A stretch of 64,000 nucleotides of DNA, taken from assembly GCF_003226555.1 (NCBI RefSeq), contig NZ_QKQS01000023.1, positions 268,858 to 332,857 of the forward strand. Reading direction: 5' to 3'. The notes under the pieces are model-generated. The model saw nothing but the letters and a program-made list of their open reading frames with translations, had not been told where the DNA came from and did not search any database. Shown here in pieces: positions 42,971 to 52,855 of the stretch (position 1 is its first letter; every line of letters starts with the position of its first letter). Source of the stretch: Rhodopseudomonas palustris (GTDB lineage Bacteria > Pseudomonadota > Alphaproteobacteria > Rhizobiales > Xanthobacteraceae). Both the position numbers and the translations under genes were made by a program.

Positions 42971-44464
42971 TTACTGCAGCACGGCTCCCCCCGCAGCCTG
43001 CGGCGGCCGGCGTGACCAGCCGCCGGTCAGCCTGATCGCCGCTGGCTGGGGCGCAGGCGCGAGAGTGATCGGGCCGGCGCTGCGATTGCCGGCATGGGCC
43101 TGCTCCAGTGCCTCGAGGAAATCGGCAAACCAGCTCTGAATGCTGTTGGCCCGGAGCTTGGCCATCATCGCCTCCCAGCGCAGCCGGCGCTCGGTCAGCG
43201 GCATTGCCAGCGCGGCGGCGATCACCCGGGCCATGCCGTCGATGTCGTGCGGATTGACCTGCAAGGCGGTGTCGAGCTCGTTCGCGGCGCCAGCGAATTT
43301 CGACAGCACCAGCACCCCCGGATCGACCGGATTCTGCGCCGCGACATATTCCTTCGCCACGAGGTTCATGCCGTCCTGCAGCGGCGTCACCAGCCCAACA
43401 TGCGCCGACCGGTACAGCCCGGCCAGCACGCTCTGACGATAGCCCTTGTTGAGATAACGGATCGGGGTCCAATCGACCTCGCCGAGCCGGCCGTTGACGT
43501 CGCTGACCAGCTTGGCGAGATCGCTCTGCAGATTGCCATAGGCCTCGATGGTGCCGCGGGACGGCGTCGCGATCTGCAACAGCGACACCGCCCGCAGGAG
43601 CGCAGGCCGGTCGGACAACATCTTGTCGAACGCCTTGACACGGTTCACTAGCCCCTTCGAGTAGTCGAGGCGATCGACGCCGATTACCAGCTTCTCGCCA
43701 TTGAGACTCTTGCGGAGGCGAGAGACTTCGGGGTGGGTCATCGCCTTCTGTGCTTGTTGGGCGAATGCGCCGGCGTCGATGCTGATCGCGAACACCTCGC
43801 AGCGGGTCGAGCCGTGCGCCGTCGAGACCACCCCGTCGCTGACCTTCAGGCCGAGTTCGGACGCGACGTAGCCGAGGAAATTACCGCGATCCTCGTCGGT
43901 CTGGAATCCGATCAGGTCGTAGGCCAGCATCGCCTCGATCAGTTCGCGATGATGCGGCACGCAGCCGATCGTGGCGCGCGAAGGCCACGGCGTATGCAGG
44001 AAGAATCCGATCGGATGATCGACCCCGAGCTGGCGGAGCTCCGCGCCGAGCGCAAGAAAGTGATAGTCCTGAATCCAGAACGCCGCGTCGGGCTTGCGGA
44101 ACCGCAGCAATGCCCTCGCCATGAACGCGTTGACTTCGCGATACGAGCGATAATCATCGTGAGACACCCGGATCAGATCCGGACGGGAGTGCAGCGCCGG
44201 CCACAGTGCCGAATTGGCGAAGCCTTCGTAGTACCCGCCGTAATGCGCCGCGGGCAAATCCAGCATCGCGAGCGCGCCGGTGCCGAGCTGTTCGATCTCG
44301 GCGAAAGGTTCACGATGAACACCGTCCCGCACCCGCCCGCTCGACCCGACCCATATCGCTCCGGATTTCTCCACCACAGGCAGTAGCGCTGCCGCTAATC
44401 CGCCCGTCATCGGCTCGTTACCCGACGCGCGGGCAACTCGGTTCGAAACCACGATCAGGTTCAC
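42971..44464 (-). CDS. otsA: Alpha,alpha-trehalose-phosphate synthase (OtsA)
   Basis: Glycosyltransferase family 20 enzyme of 497 residues making trehalose 6-phosphate from UDP-glucose and glucose 6-phosphate. Landmarks are [76 protein letters not shown] (about residue 260) and [20 protein letters not shown] (about 355). A short extra tail follows the catalytic domain. It lies downstream of otsB with a 153-bp gap that holds its own EcfG-like promoter. Trehalose protects against desiccation and osmotic stress. Confidence 0.96.
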   Translation of the reverse strand: MNLIVVSNRVARASGNEPMTGGLAAALLPVVEKSGAIWVGSSGRVRDGVHREPFAEIEQLGTGALAMLDLPAAHYGGYYEGFANSALWPALHSRPDLIRVSHDDYRSYREVNAFMARALLRFRKPDAAFWIQDYHFLALGAELRQLGVDHPIGFFLHTPWPSRATIGCVPHHRELIEAMLAYDLIGFQTDEDRGNFLGYVASELGLKVSDGVVSTAHGSTRCEVFAISIDAGAFAQQAQKAMTHPEVSRLRKSLNGEKLVIGVDRLDYSKGLVNRVKAFDKMLSDRPALLRAVSLLQIATPSRGTIEAYGNLQSDLAKLVSDVNGRLGEVDWTPIRYLNKGYRQSVLAGLYRSAHVGLVTPLQDGMNLVAKEYVAAQNPVDPGVLVLSKFAGAANELDTALQVNPHDIDGMARVIAAALAMPLTERRLRWEAMMAKLRANSIQSWFADFLEALEQAHAGNRSAGPITLAPAPQPAAIRLTGGWSRRPPQAAGGAVLQ

Positions 44465-44517
44465 GTCTCCCTCCGGCTCCCCATTGTCTGGTGCGTCTGC
44501 ATGACGCTGCGGAGATT

Positions 44518-44542
44518 AACATCCATTCATCGGAATCGTTCC
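44518..44542 (-). promoter_or_regulatory. EcfG-like general stress promoter of otsA
   Basis: On the minus strand GGAAC (44542-44538) and GTT (44520-44518) are 17 bases apart, with T before GTT. The known alphaproteobacterial EcfG pattern is GGAAC-N16/17-CGTT or close to it. The site ends 54 bp before the otsA ATG, a normal promoter distance. Confidence 0.6.
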
Positions 44543-44553
44543 ACGGCGACGCC

Positions 44554-44578
44554 GGAACTTTTCGAATTCCTGCGCGTT
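44554..44578 (+). promoter_or_regulatory. EcfG-like motif pointing rightward, antisense to otsB
   Basis: GGAAC (44554-44558), 16 bases, then CGTT (44575-44578) is a full match to the EcfG consensus on the plus strand, 12 bp from the otsA promoter motif. It would drive transcription into the 3' end of otsB in antisense. No rightward gene is visible, so it may be fortuitous. Confidence 0.35.
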
Positions 44579-44617
44579 CTGTCGAGTTTTTCGTTCGGAA
44601 CCGTACGAAATACCCAA

Positions 44618-45409
44618 CTACGCAGTCGTCAGCAGTCTTGCGAGCCAATCGCGAACATCGCTCGGCTGATCGAAGCGGCCGGACGTCAGGTCGCTGTCGC
44701 GTCCGACCGAGAACGAGACGCCGCCGAGTTCCGGTATGATCGCGAATACGGTCTCGTCAGTGACGTCGTCGCCAATGAACACCGGACGGCGGCCCTTGAA
44801 CGGTTCGTGCTTCATCAGTTCGAGGACGCCGGTCGCTTTTGTGAAACCCGCATGCTTGATCTCGCACACCGATTTGCCGGGAAGCACTTCCAACGGCGCG
44901 TCCGGATTTTCGGCGCGAATCGCCGCAACTGATTCGTAGATCGCCTTCTCTGTGTGCGGTGCCAGACGGTAATGCAGCGCCAGCGAATAGCCTTTGTCTT
45001 CGAGCAGAATGCCAGGGCTGATGCGGGCGATCGCTGCCAGTCGGCTCTTGAGGTCCGGATCGAGCGGCGGTGCATGGGTGGCAACCGCTTCGCCATCGCC
45101 CGACAGTCGCATCTCGGCGCCGTGCCCGCCGACCGCAGGCAATCGCATCGGCGCAAAAATCAGATCGACATCGTTGATCGAACGGCCGCTCACCAGCGCG
45201 AGCGCACCGGAGGTTCTGACCAGAAGCTTTCTCAGGGTTTGTTCCAGTTCCGGCGGCACCCACACTTCGCGCGGCGTCGGCGCCATGTCCAGCAACGTAC
45301 CATCGATGTCCAGTAGCAGCGCACATTGATCGAGCGACGGCACCAGCGCGCCGGGCATGGAAACCGGCTCCGAGGCAGCATGTAAAGGTTGAACGAGTTT
45401 CGTTGTCAT
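44618..45409 (-). CDS. otsB: Trehalose-phosphatase (OtsB)
   Basis: HAD-superfamily phosphatase of 263 residues removing phosphate from trehalose 6-phosphate. The nucleophile motif is CALLLDIDGTLLDMAPTPRE (about residue 30), motif II is ALVSGRSINDVD, and the Lys/Asp motifs are LPGKSVCEIKHAGFTKATGV and PVFIGDDVTDETVFAII. ATG 45409 shares its A with the TGA of the upstream MFS gene (TGATG), so the two are coupled; the longer frame to 45487 lies inside that gene. Confidence 0.95.
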   Translation of the reverse strand: MTTKLVQPLHAASEPVSMPGALVPSLDQCALLLDIDGTLLDMAPTPREVWVPPELEQTLRKLLVRTSGALALVSGRSINDVDLIFAPMRLPAVGGHGAEMRLSGDGEAVATHAPPLDPDLKSRLAAIARISPGILLEDKGYSLALHYRLAPHTEKAIYESVAAIRAENPDAPLEVLPGKSVCEIKHAGFTKATGVLELMKHEPFKGRRPVFIGDDVTDETVFAIIPELGGVSFSVGRDSDLTSGRFDQPSDVRDWLARLLTTA

Positions 45410-46899
45410 CAATTGTCCTCTGTTGCGGCGAGCGGACGCGCCACCTGTTCGAGCGAGCGGCGCTCGGCCACGATACCATAACGCCAACCGATGACGGCTG
45501 CGGCCATCATCAACACAGATCCGAACAGATAGCCCGCGAACACGCTGTCACGCGACCCTGTATCGATCAGCACACCGAACAACGCCGGGCCTGCAACGCC
45601 GCCGATACCGGTGCCGATCGCGTAGAAGATCGCGATCGCCAGCGCCCGCACTTCGAGCGGAAAAGTCTCGCTGACGGTGAGATAGGCCGCGCTCGCAGCC
45701 GGCGAGGCGAAGAAGAAGATCACCATCCAGGCGATGGTCTGACTCTGCGCGCTGAGCGCACCGATCGAAAACAGATAGCCCGACAGCGCCAGCAGAATCG
45801 CGGACGCCGCATAGGTGAAGCCGATCATGGTGCGGCGGCCGAGCGTATCGAACAGCCGGCCGAGCAGCAGCGGTCCGAGGAAATTGCCGGCCGCGAACGG
45901 CAGGATGTACCAGCCGACATGGTTCGCAGGAATGCCGAAGAAGTCGGTCAGGATCAGCGCATAGGTGAAGAAGATCGCGTTGTAGAAGAACGCCTGCGCG
46001 GTCATCAGCGACAGCCCGACCAACGAGCGCTGCCGATAGGTCGAAAACAGCGTCCGCGCCACATCGAGCAGCGGCGTGTGGGTCCGCATCCGCAGTTTGA
46101 TGGTCGGCAGTACGCGCGGCCGATCGGGCGCATGGCGAGCATTCCGCTCGATATCTGCGGCGATCGCTTCAGCGCGTTCGGGCTGGCCGTGGATCATCAA
46201 CCAGCGCGGGCTTTCTGGAATCCACCAGCGCATCGCGAACACGATCAGTCCGAGGATCGCGCCGGTCAGATAGGCCAGACGCCAGCCGTACTCGGGATCG
46301 ATCACCGACGGATCGAGCAACACGATCGCCCCAACCGCCCCGATCGCGGCGCCGATCCAGAAACTGCCGTTGATCACCAGATCGGTCCAGCCGCGATAGC
46401 GCGCCGGCACCAGTTCCTGAATGGTCGAGTTGATCGCGGTGTATTCGCCGCCGATTCCGGCGCCGGTGAGAAACCGGAACAGCGCGTAGCTGGCGACGCT
46501 CCACGACAGCGCCGTCGCGGCGGTCGCGACGAGGTACAGCGATAGCGTGATGAAGAACAGCTTCTTGCGCCCGATCCGGTCGGTCAGCCAACCGAACCCG
46601 AGCGCGCCGAGCACCGCACCGGCCAGATAAGCGCTGCTGGCCAGACCGACGTCGAGATTGGAGAAGTGCAGACTGGAACTGTCCTTCAGCGCACCAGCCA
46701 GCGCGCCGGCGAGCGTCACCTCCAGTCCATCCAGAATCCAGGTGATACCCAGCGCGCTGACGACGCGGGTGTGGAATCCACTCCACAGCAGGCCGTCGAG
46801 TCTGGCGGGAACGTCGGTTTCGATGACGCGGTCACCTACCGTACTCCCCATCCCACCTGACGGCGGCTTGGTGATCGCGGCACTGACGCTGTCGGCCAT
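45409..46899 (-). CDS. MFS transporter (sugar/aromatic acid symporter type)
   Basis: Major facilitator of 496 residues with about twelve membrane segments. The signature loop between helices 2 and 3 is GFGWLTDRIGRKKLFFITLS, helix 5 shows TGAGIGGEYTAINSTIQELV, and the second half repeats GRLFDTLGRRTMIGF. The E-Y-T-A-I-N element resembles SP/AAHS-type symporters. It is translationally coupled to otsB and preceded by an EcfG-like promoter, so it looks like part of the stress response, perhaps moving a compatible solute or sugar. Start: ATG 46899 (GGAGG very close) or ATG 46851; the frame to 47046 is unlikely. Confidence 0.85.
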   Translation of the reverse strand: MADSVSAAITKPPSGGMGSTVGDRVIETDVPARLDGLLWSGFHTRVVSALGITWILDGLEVTLAGALAGALKDSSSLHFSNLDVGLASSAYLAGAVLGALGFGWLTDRIGRKKLFFITLSLYLVATAATALSWSVASYALFRFLTGAGIGGEYTAINSTIQELVPARYRGWTDLVINGSFWIGAAIGAVGAIVLLDPSVIDPEYGWRLAYLTGAILGLIVFAMRWWIPESPRWLMIHGQPERAEAIAADIERNARHAPDRPRVLPTIKLRMRTHTPLLDVARTLFSTYRQRSLVGLSLMTAQAFFYNAIFFTYALILTDFFGIPANHVGWYILPFAAGNFLGPLLLGRLFDTLGRRTMIGFTYAASAILLALSGYLFSIGALSAQSQTIAWMVIFFFASPAASAAYLTVSETFPLEVRALAIAIFYAIGTGIGGVAGPALFGVLIDTGSRDSVFAGYLFGSVLMMAAAVIGWRYGIVAERRSLEQVARPLAATEDN

Positions 46900-46983
46900 G
46901 TCCTCCCACTCCGGCTGCGGTATGCCACGCCAGCGCCGAACGTGGCGACCCCTCCGGCAACGGAGGGATCGATCTCGCCTACC

Positions 46984-47008
46984 AACAGGAGAAAGCTCGA
47001 TCGGTTCC
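46984..47008 (-). promoter_or_regulatory. EcfG-like general stress promoter of the MFS-otsB unit
   Basis: On the minus strand GGAAC (47008-47004) is followed after 17 bases by GTT (46986-46984), the same layout, including T before GTT, as the motif before otsA. It lies between the chemoreceptor stop (47043) and the MFS start (46899). Finding it twice at one trehalose locus makes EcfG control credible. Confidence 0.6.
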
Positions 47009-47042
47009 CTGGTTCGGGAACCTGCGGCAAGGTCCGATTCGC

Positions 47043-49082
47043 TCAAGCGGCGCGGATGTTCGCCATGAAGCGATCGAGCTCGGTACGCAGCCGCGCGCTC
47101 TCGGCCGAGAGGCTTCGCGCCGATTGTAGAACCTGGGCCGAGGCGGCGCCGGTTTCGGCCGCACCGCGATTGACTTCGGCGATATTGCCGGCGACCCGCT
47201 GCGTGCCCTGGGCGACGCCCTGCACGCTGCCGGCGATCTCCCGAGTGGCTGCATCCTGCTGCGTGACGGCGCCGGCGATCGACGCGGAGATCGTCGAGAT
47301 CTCGGCGATCGTGCTGCCGATCCTCTGAATCGAGGTCACCGACTCTCGGGTGGCCTCCTGCATCTCCGACACCTGGGAGGAAATTTCGTCGGTGGCCTTT
47401 GCGGTCTGCGTCGCCAGCGACTTCACCTCGGCGGCAACCACCGCGAAGCCGCGCCCGGCTTCGCCGGCACGCGCGGCCTCGATGGTCGCGTTGAGCGCCA
47501 ACAGATTGGTCTGCTCGGCGATCGTGGTGATGAGCTGCATCACCTCGCCGATCTGCTGCGCCGCCTGGGTCAGCTTGCCGATCCGGCCATCGGTCTCGCG
47601 GGCCTGCTCCACCGCGGCTTCGGCGATGTCACGCGACTGCCCGACCCGGCGTCCGATTTCGCCGACCGAGGCCGACAGCTCCTCGGTGGCGGAGGCCACC
47701 GCCTGCATTCCGGACGACGCCTGCTGGGAGTCGCCTGCGACCTGTCCCGACAGCGACTGAGTGGTCTCCGCGGTGCGGGTGAGCGTTGCGGCGGCGCTTT
47801 CGAGCTGCGCGGCAGCATCCGAAACGTGCCCCACGATCGCACCGACAGCGCTTTCGAACTCATTGGCAAAGCCGATCAGTTCGGCGCGGCGGGCCTGGCG
47901 GCCGGTTTCGGCCTCGCGCTCGCGCGCGATGGCGTCCTGTTCGGCCTTGCGCGCCGCCTGGACCTTGAACTCTTCGACCGCGGCAGCCATCTCGCCGATC
48001 TCGTCGCGGCGGCCGAGTCCCGGCAGCACCACATCGAAGTCGCCGCCGGCGAGCCGGCGCATCGCCGCGCACATCGCCTGCATCGGGCGCGAGATGCCGC
48101 GCCCAAGCAGCACCGCCAGCACCGCGCCGAGCAGGAAGCCTCCGATACCGAGCATCGCCACCATCCGCTCAGTGGCCGTGACGGTGGCGTCGGAATCGCG
48201 CTCGAGCCGCTGCTGATTGGCGAGCAGGTCGGCCTTGATGGCTTCGGAACTGCGTACGATCGCCGAGGCGGAGCCGACCATGGTGGCGACCTTGGCGTCG
48301 ATCGCCTTGACGTTGTCGCTGAGCTTGACCAACGCCTGGCGGTACTCGCCCAGCATCGTGAAGATCTCCTTCACCGCTGCGGAGATCTCGGCATCGTCGG
48401 ACTTGATGATGTTCAGCGAATTCTCGACGAATTTGAGCCGCGCCAACGCGCTGTCAGCGACCGGAATACTGGAATTGATCGCAAAAGTATTCACCAGCGC
48501 CATCGCGGCCGCGTACTGTTCCGAGGCGCGCTTGGAGCCAAGTTCTGCGTTGGAGTTTTCGCGGTCACTCGCCGAGCTCATCAGATCGTCGAACTTGTAG
48601 CGCAGGTTCAAGCCGCCGCGCGTCAGCCCGTTCTGAATCACCAGGGCGCTGTCGGTCTTCAGGGCGACGATGTCGGCAAACAGCTTGGTGAAGGTCGCGA
48701 ATTCGTTCGACAGGCCGGTGAGGGCTTCGCGGTGCGCAGGCGTGGTCGCAGCCTGCAGCGACTGCTCGATGGCGTCCTTGAGCCGGGTTTCGGCCGCGCG
48801 CGCCACCTTGGCATCGTCCTCTTTGCCGGTAAGGACGTAATGTCGAGCCTGCGCCTCATAGCTGATCATCTCGCGGTCGATGTCACGCGCGAGGTCGGAT
48901 TGGCGGACGCCGTCTCGATACGCGACCACGCCGTCCGAAACTCGTTCAAACCCGAGGTAGGCCAGCCCCATGCTGATCGCCGTGATGCCAAGCACCACCG
49001 CAAAGCCGAGCGTGACTTTGCCGCGAAAGCGCAGAGCCGGCAGCGCCGCGGATTTAGCCCGCGCTGTGGCGGCCGTCGTCAT
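47043..49082 (-). CDS. Methyl-accepting chemotaxis protein
   Basis: Transmembrane chemoreceptor of 679 residues. A membrane helix at about residues 18-40 and a second around 305-325 ([20 protein letters not shown]) enclose a helical periplasmic domain of about 260 residues, probably a helical-bimodular or four-helix sensor. A HAMP domain follows, then the signalling domain with the hairpin tip region [20 protein letters not shown] and [13 protein letters not shown]. No C-terminal CheR-binding pentapeptide is seen. ATG 49082 is chosen; the longer frame begins with a TTG. Ligand unknown. It reads leftward toward the stress unit but is unlikely to share its promoter. Confidence 0.92.
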   Translation of the reverse strand: MTTAATARAKSAALPALRFRGKVTLGFAVVLGITAISMGLAYLGFERVSDGVVAYRDGVRQSDLARDIDREMISYEAQARHYVLTGKEDDAKVARAAETRLKDAIEQSLQAATTPAHREALTGLSNEFATFTKLFADIVALKTDSALVIQNGLTRGGLNLRYKFDDLMSSASDRENSNAELGSKRASEQYAAAMALVNTFAINSSIPVADSALARLKFVENSLNIIKSDDAEISAAVKEIFTMLGEYRQALVKLSDNVKAIDAKVATMVGSASAIVRSSEAIKADLLANQQRLERDSDATVTATERMVAMLGIGGFLLGAVLAVLLGRGISRPMQAMCAAMRRLAGGDFDVVLPGLGRRDEIGEMAAAVEEFKVQAARKAEQDAIAREREAETGRQARRAELIGFANEFESAVGAIVGHVSDAAAQLESAAATLTRTAETTQSLSGQVAGDSQQASSGMQAVASATEELSASVGEIGRRVGQSRDIAEAAVEQARETDGRIGKLTQAAQQIGEVMQLITTIAEQTNLLALNATIEAARAGEAGRGFAVVAAEVKSLATQTAKATDEISSQVSEMQEATRESVTSIQRIGSTIAEISTISASIAGAVTQQDAATREIAGSVQGVAQGTQRVAGNIAEVNRGAAETGAASAQVLQSARSLSAESARLRTELDRFMANIRAA

Positions 49083-49204
49083 GTTCACTTGATGTACCCC
49101 GTCCAAGCACCAATCCCGGAACCGAACCGGGTACTCGAAAACTACGCGGCATTATCTAAAGCTGCGTAAATTGCGTAGTCCGGGATGACGGCTTCGACTT
49201 TAGT

Positions 49205-49951
49205 TCAGGACGCCAAGTACTCACTTGGTGATTTCCCGAGGACGCGCCGGAACATGGCCGAAAATGCACTCGGGCTGTCATAGCCGCAAGCGAGAGCCAC
49301 GTTCAGGATCGACTGTCCTTCGGCCAACAGCGACAAGGCGTGCAACAGGCGCGCCTGCTGACGCCAGCGAAGGAAGCTCATGCCGGTTTCGCGCTGAAAC
49401 AGCCGCATGAAGCTCGCCCGGCTCATATGCAGGGCGCGCGCGGCCTGCTCGAGCGGGACGGAAGCAGCTGGTTGGCCGCGGACCTTGTCGCAGAACCGAG
49501 CAAGCTGAGCATGCCCGGGCCTCGGCAGGCTGAGGGGCTCGATCGGACGTGTCGCCAGCTCCAGCAGCAGGAGCTGCGTAACGGCGCGGCTGAATTCGGT
49601 GCGATCTGGCGCGCCCGCGACCGCAACCAGCCGCAGGATCAGTTCGCGAAGCAAGGGTGTCACCTCGATTGCGGTGCAAACGTCCGGCAGCCCGTTCGCT
49701 TCCGTCGAATCGATCAACAGCGAACGGAACTGCACCGCAGCACGACTTTGCGTGTCGTGTTCGATACCGGCAGGCACCCACACGGCGCGGCTCGGCGGCA
49801 CGACCCAGGTCCCATGGGCCGTGGTGACGGAGACGACGCCGGCGGTGGCGTAGATCAGTTGCGCCTGCGGATGGGAATGGCGGCGGCTGGCAAAGCGCGG
49901 CGCATCCTGGCTGACGACGGCAACATGATCGGTGACCGCCTGTGCCCGCAT
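49205..49951 (-). CDS. AraC-family transcriptional regulator
   Basis: Activator of 248 residues with a short cupin domain (RRHSHPQAQLIYATAGVVSV, VWVPAGIEHD) and a C-terminal AraC HTH domain (RASFMRLFQRETGMSFLRWR, LACGYDSPSAFSAMFRRVLG). It is of the same general type as the regulators at 416-1282 and 15200-16144 but shorter and more distant from them. Its neighbours are a chemoreceptor gene and the divergent leuA; no target is evident. Confidence 0.9.
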   Translation of the reverse strand: MRAQAVTDHVAVVSQDAPRFASRRHSHPQAQLIYATAGVVSVTTAHGTWVVPPSRAVWVPAGIEHDTQSRAAVQFRSLLIDSTEANGLPDVCTAIEVTPLLRELILRLVAVAGAPDRTEFSRAVTQLLLLELATRPIEPLSLPRPGHAQLARFCDKVRGQPAASVPLEQAARALHMSRASFMRLFQRETGMSFLRWRQQARLLHALSLLAEGQSILNVALACGYDSPSAFSAMFRRVLGKSPSEYLAS

Positions 49952-50286
49952 CGCCTCACCTGATCCTTTCGCGATGATGATTGATCTTTCCGCGCGAGAT
50001 TATCACGGTGTCTCGGTTTAAGTAAGGGGACAGTCCCACAGAGGTCCGTGGATCCCCCGTGTTCTCGATCACCCAAATCGTCCCCAGCCCTGCCCGGCCG
50101 CTTTACGCGGTGCCGGCCGCTGGCGAGACCTGCGGTCCGAGCACCCGCGCCCTGCCGGCTCACCACGACCAGCTTCTGTCCGTTGCGCTTCGACTTACTG
50201 GCGGTCGCCGGGACTGACGGCAGCCTGGCGGCCGTATCCAGCCGTGCCCGCTTTGACCTTTCCTCCGCGCGCAACGGATATCGCTC
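49952..50286. other. Divergent region between the AraC gene and leuA
   Basis: This gap of 335 bp holds the promoters of the leftward AraC gene and of leuA. A 15-codon frame at 49974-50021 has no ribosome site and no leucine run, so I do not call a leader peptide. No hairpin with a T-tract is seen. Confidence 0.4.
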
Positions 50287-51948
50287 ATGTTGAAAAATCC
50301 CGAAACCAAATACCGCCCCTTTGTCACGCCGGTCGGCCTGCCGGACCGGCAATGGCCGTCCCGTCGTTTGACGTCAGCGCCGCGCTGGCTGTCCACCGAC
50401 CTGCGCGATGGCAATCAGTCGCTGGCCAATCCCATGGGGGTCGAGCGCAAGCAGCGCTTCTACGACATGCTGATCGCGATCGGCTTCAAAGAGATCGAGG
50501 TGGCGTTTCCGTCGGCCTCGCAAACCGAATTCGATTTCGTCCGCAGCTTGATCACCGACGACCGAATTCCCGACGACGTCACGATCCAGGTGCTCACCCA
50601 GTCGCGGACCGACCTGATCGCCCGGACCTTCGAGTCGCTGGAGGGCGCGCAGCGCGCCATCGTGCATCTCTACAACGCGACGGCACCGCTGTTCCGGCGC
50701 GTGGTGTTCGGCATGGAGCGGCGTGACGTCATCGATCTGGCGATCACGGGCGTCACGGCGATGCTCGATGAGAGCCAGAAGCGCCCCAGCACCGATTGGA
50801 CTTTCGAGTATTCGCCCGAAACCTTCTGCTTCACCGAGCCGGACTTTGCGTTGGAGATCTGCGAGCGCGTGCTCGACGTCTGGCAGCCGACCCCGGAACG
50901 ACCCGCGATCCTGAACCTGCCGGCGACCGTCGAAGTCGCGATGCCGAACGTCTATGCCGACCAGATCGAGTGGTTCTGCCGTCATATCTCGCGGCGCGAT
51001 TCCGTGGTCATCAGCCTGCATCCTCACAACGACCGCGGGACCGGGGTGGCGGCCACCGAGTTGGGCCTGCTGGCCGGCGCCGATCGGGTCGAAGGCTGCC
51101 TGTTCGGCAATGGTGAGCGCACCGGCAACGTCGATCTCGTGACCCTGGCGCTGAACCTCTACACCCAGGGGATCGATCCTGGGCTGTCGTTCCCGGCGCT
51201 GCGCGAGGTGGTGAGCACGGTCGAGCATTGCACCGAACTGCCGGTCCATCCGCGGCATCCCTACGCCGGCGAGCTGGTGCATACCGCCTTTTCCGGCTCG
51301 CATCAGGACGCCATCCGCAAGGGTTTTGCCGCGCACGCGCAGCGCAACGACGGTCAGTGGGAGATGCCGTATCTGCCGATCGACCCGGCGGACATCGGCG
51401 AGACCTACGAGGCCGTGATCCGCGTCAATTCGCAGTCCGGCAAAGGCGGCGTCGCCTGGGTGCTGGAGCAGGACAAGGGATTGAAGCTGCCGAAGCGGCT
51501 GCAGGCGGATTTCAGCAGGCACGTTCAAAGATTAGCCGATGATCTCGGCCGCGAGCTGAACAGCTCCGACATCTGGCAGTGCTTTGCGGGCTGCTACTTG
51601 CAGCGCCCGGCCGACCGCTTCGTGCTGATGGACTACCAGGAGACCGGCCCGATCGGTCAAAGGTTGTTCATTGGCCGGATCGCCATCGACGGCGAGGTCC
51701 GTTCGCTCTCCGGCCGCGGCAATGGCCTGATCTCCGGAGTCGTGGCGGCGCTCGAAGACGCGGGCGGTCCGGCGCTCGACGTTGCCGACTACCAGGAGCA
51801 CGCGATCGGCTCCGGCGCCACAGCGCAGGCCGCCGCCTATGTCGAATGCCGCACGTCCGACGGTCGCACGGTGTTCGGCGCCGGGATCGATCCGGACGTC
51901 GCCACCGCTTCGGTCCGTGCGCTTTTGCACGCCGCCAACAACGCCTGA
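50287..51948 (+). CDS. leuA: 2-isopropylmalate synthase (LeuA, long type)
   Basis: Enzyme of 553 residues condensing acetyl-CoA with 2-oxoisovalerate, the first committed step of leucine synthesis. Of the longer LeuA type that starts with PETKYRPF: the metal-binding start of the barrel is [17 protein letters not shown] (about residue 35), followed by [18 protein letters not shown] and [20 protein letters not shown] (about 240, metal His pair) and [20 protein letters not shown]. The C-terminal 130 residues form the leucine-sensing regulatory domain. It stands alone in this window; the stop is followed by a hairpin. Confidence 0.95.
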   Translation: MLKNPETKYRPFVTPVGLPDRQWPSRRLTSAPRWLSTDLRDGNQSLANPMGVERKQRFYDMLIAIGFKEIEVAFPSASQTEFDFVRSLITDDRIPDDVTIQVLTQSRTDLIARTFESLEGAQRAIVHLYNATAPLFRRVVFGMERRDVIDLAITGVTAMLDESQKRPSTDWTFEYSPETFCFTEPDFALEICERVLDVWQPTPERPAILNLPATVEVAMPNVYADQIEWFCRHISRRDSVVISLHPHNDRGTGVAATELGLLAGADRVEGCLFGNGERTGNVDLVTLALNLYTQGIDPGLSFPALREVVSTVEHCTELPVHPRHPYAGELVHTAFSGSHQDAIRKGFAAHAQRNDGQWEMPYLPIDPADIGETYEAVIRVNSQSGKGGVAWVLEQDKGLKLPKRLQADFSRHVQRLADDLGRELNSSDIWQCFAGCYLQRPADRFVLMDYQETGPIGQRLFIGRIAIDGEVRSLSGRGNGLISGVVAALEDAGGPALDVADYQEHAIGSGATAQAAAYVECRTSDGRTVFGAGIDPDVATASVRALLHAANNA

Positions 51949-51971
51949 TCATTAGCGGAAAACCAAAAGGA

Positions 51972-51996
51972 GTACCGGCTGAATCCCAGCCGGTGC
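51972..51996 (+). terminator. Hairpin after leuA
   Basis: A stem of 10 pairs including one G-T pair (GTACCGGCTG, 51972-51981, with CAGCCGGTGC, 51987-51996) and a 5-nt loop begins 24 bp after the leuA stop. The following bases are not a clear T-run, so it is a possible rather than certain terminator. The rest of the gap to 52248 shows no gene; GGGAGG at 52235-52240 serves the next start. Confidence 0.45.
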
Positions 51997-52248
51997 TCTG
52001 CGCCGTTCCAAAGCATCGCTGCACCGCAACCTAAACCGCGTCGATCGGCCGCCGCTGCTTAAGTTCAGAGCAATTGTCCCTTCCAAGATGGATTCGACCG
52101 CGCGAATGACCGTGTAGTTGCTGCGGTCACCAAACCGTCATCAACGGTTGACGCTCGCGCCACTCCGAGCCGCGAAAATCCCAGTTGCAAAGTCCGGCTG
52201 CCGCGCTTCTAATTGGAACAATTAAAAATTCATCGGGAGGACTGACGC

Positions 52249-52734
52249 GTGTCCAAAGTCTCAATGACCGTCAACGGTAAGCTCGTGACGGCGGATGTCG
52301 AGGATCGAACGCTCCTCGTGCATTTGCTGCGCGATCACCTCGGCCTGACCGGAACCCATGTCGGCTGCGATACCAGCCAATGCGGCTGCTGCGTGGTGCA
52401 TATCGACGGCCGTGCGGTGAAGTCGTGCACGACGCTGGTCGGCCAGGTCGACGGCGCCAACATCACCACCATCGAGGGCATCGCCAAGGGCGACGAGCTG
52501 CATCCGATGCAGGCGGCGTTTCGCGACAATCACGGTTTGCAGTGCGGCTACTGCACGCCGGGCATGATTATGTCGGCGATCGACATCGTGCACCGCTATG
52601 GCGGCAACCTCGACGAAGAGACCGTTCGCCACGAGCTCGAAGGCAACATCTGCCGGTGCACCGGCTATCATAACATCGTCAAGTCGGTGCTCGACGCCGC
52701 CTCCCGCATGAATGTGGCGCAGGCCGCCGAATAG
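52249..52734 (+). CDS. [2Fe-2S] subunit of a CO dehydrogenase-like molybdenum hydroxylase
   Basis: Small iron-sulfur subunit, 161 residues, xanthine dehydrogenase/CoxS family. Cluster ligands are in [20 protein letters not shown] with a following Cys, and in [14 protein letters not shown] and [19 protein letters not shown]. The GTG start at 52249 has GGGAGG 8 bases upstream. It is the first gene of a small-large-medium set; electrons from the large subunit pass through it to the FAD subunit. The family is distinct from the nicotinate-type enzyme at 33.9-37.9 kb. Confidence 0.93.
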   Translation: MSKVSMTVNGKLVTADVEDRTLLVHLLRDHLGLTGTHVGCDTSQCGCCVVHIDGRAVKSCTTLVGQVDGANITTIEGIAKGDELHPMQAAFRDNHGLQCGYCTPGMIMSAIDIVHRYGGNLDEETVRHELEGNICRCTGYHNIVKSVLDAASRMNVAQAAE

Positions 52735-52855
52735 GCCGCCTGCCCCGCCGTTTCGTCGCCGACCACACGTCTAAATGATGGCTGCTGAATGATGGCTGCG
52801 ACCCGCGACGCTCCGAATCCGCGCGGCTGAAGCAGTCGAAGGGAGAGAATTGCAC

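Noticed and set aside
49974-50021. Possible leucine leader peptide before leuA
   Set aside because: The 15-codon frame has one leucine, no ribosome site and no following attenuator hairpin with a T-run.
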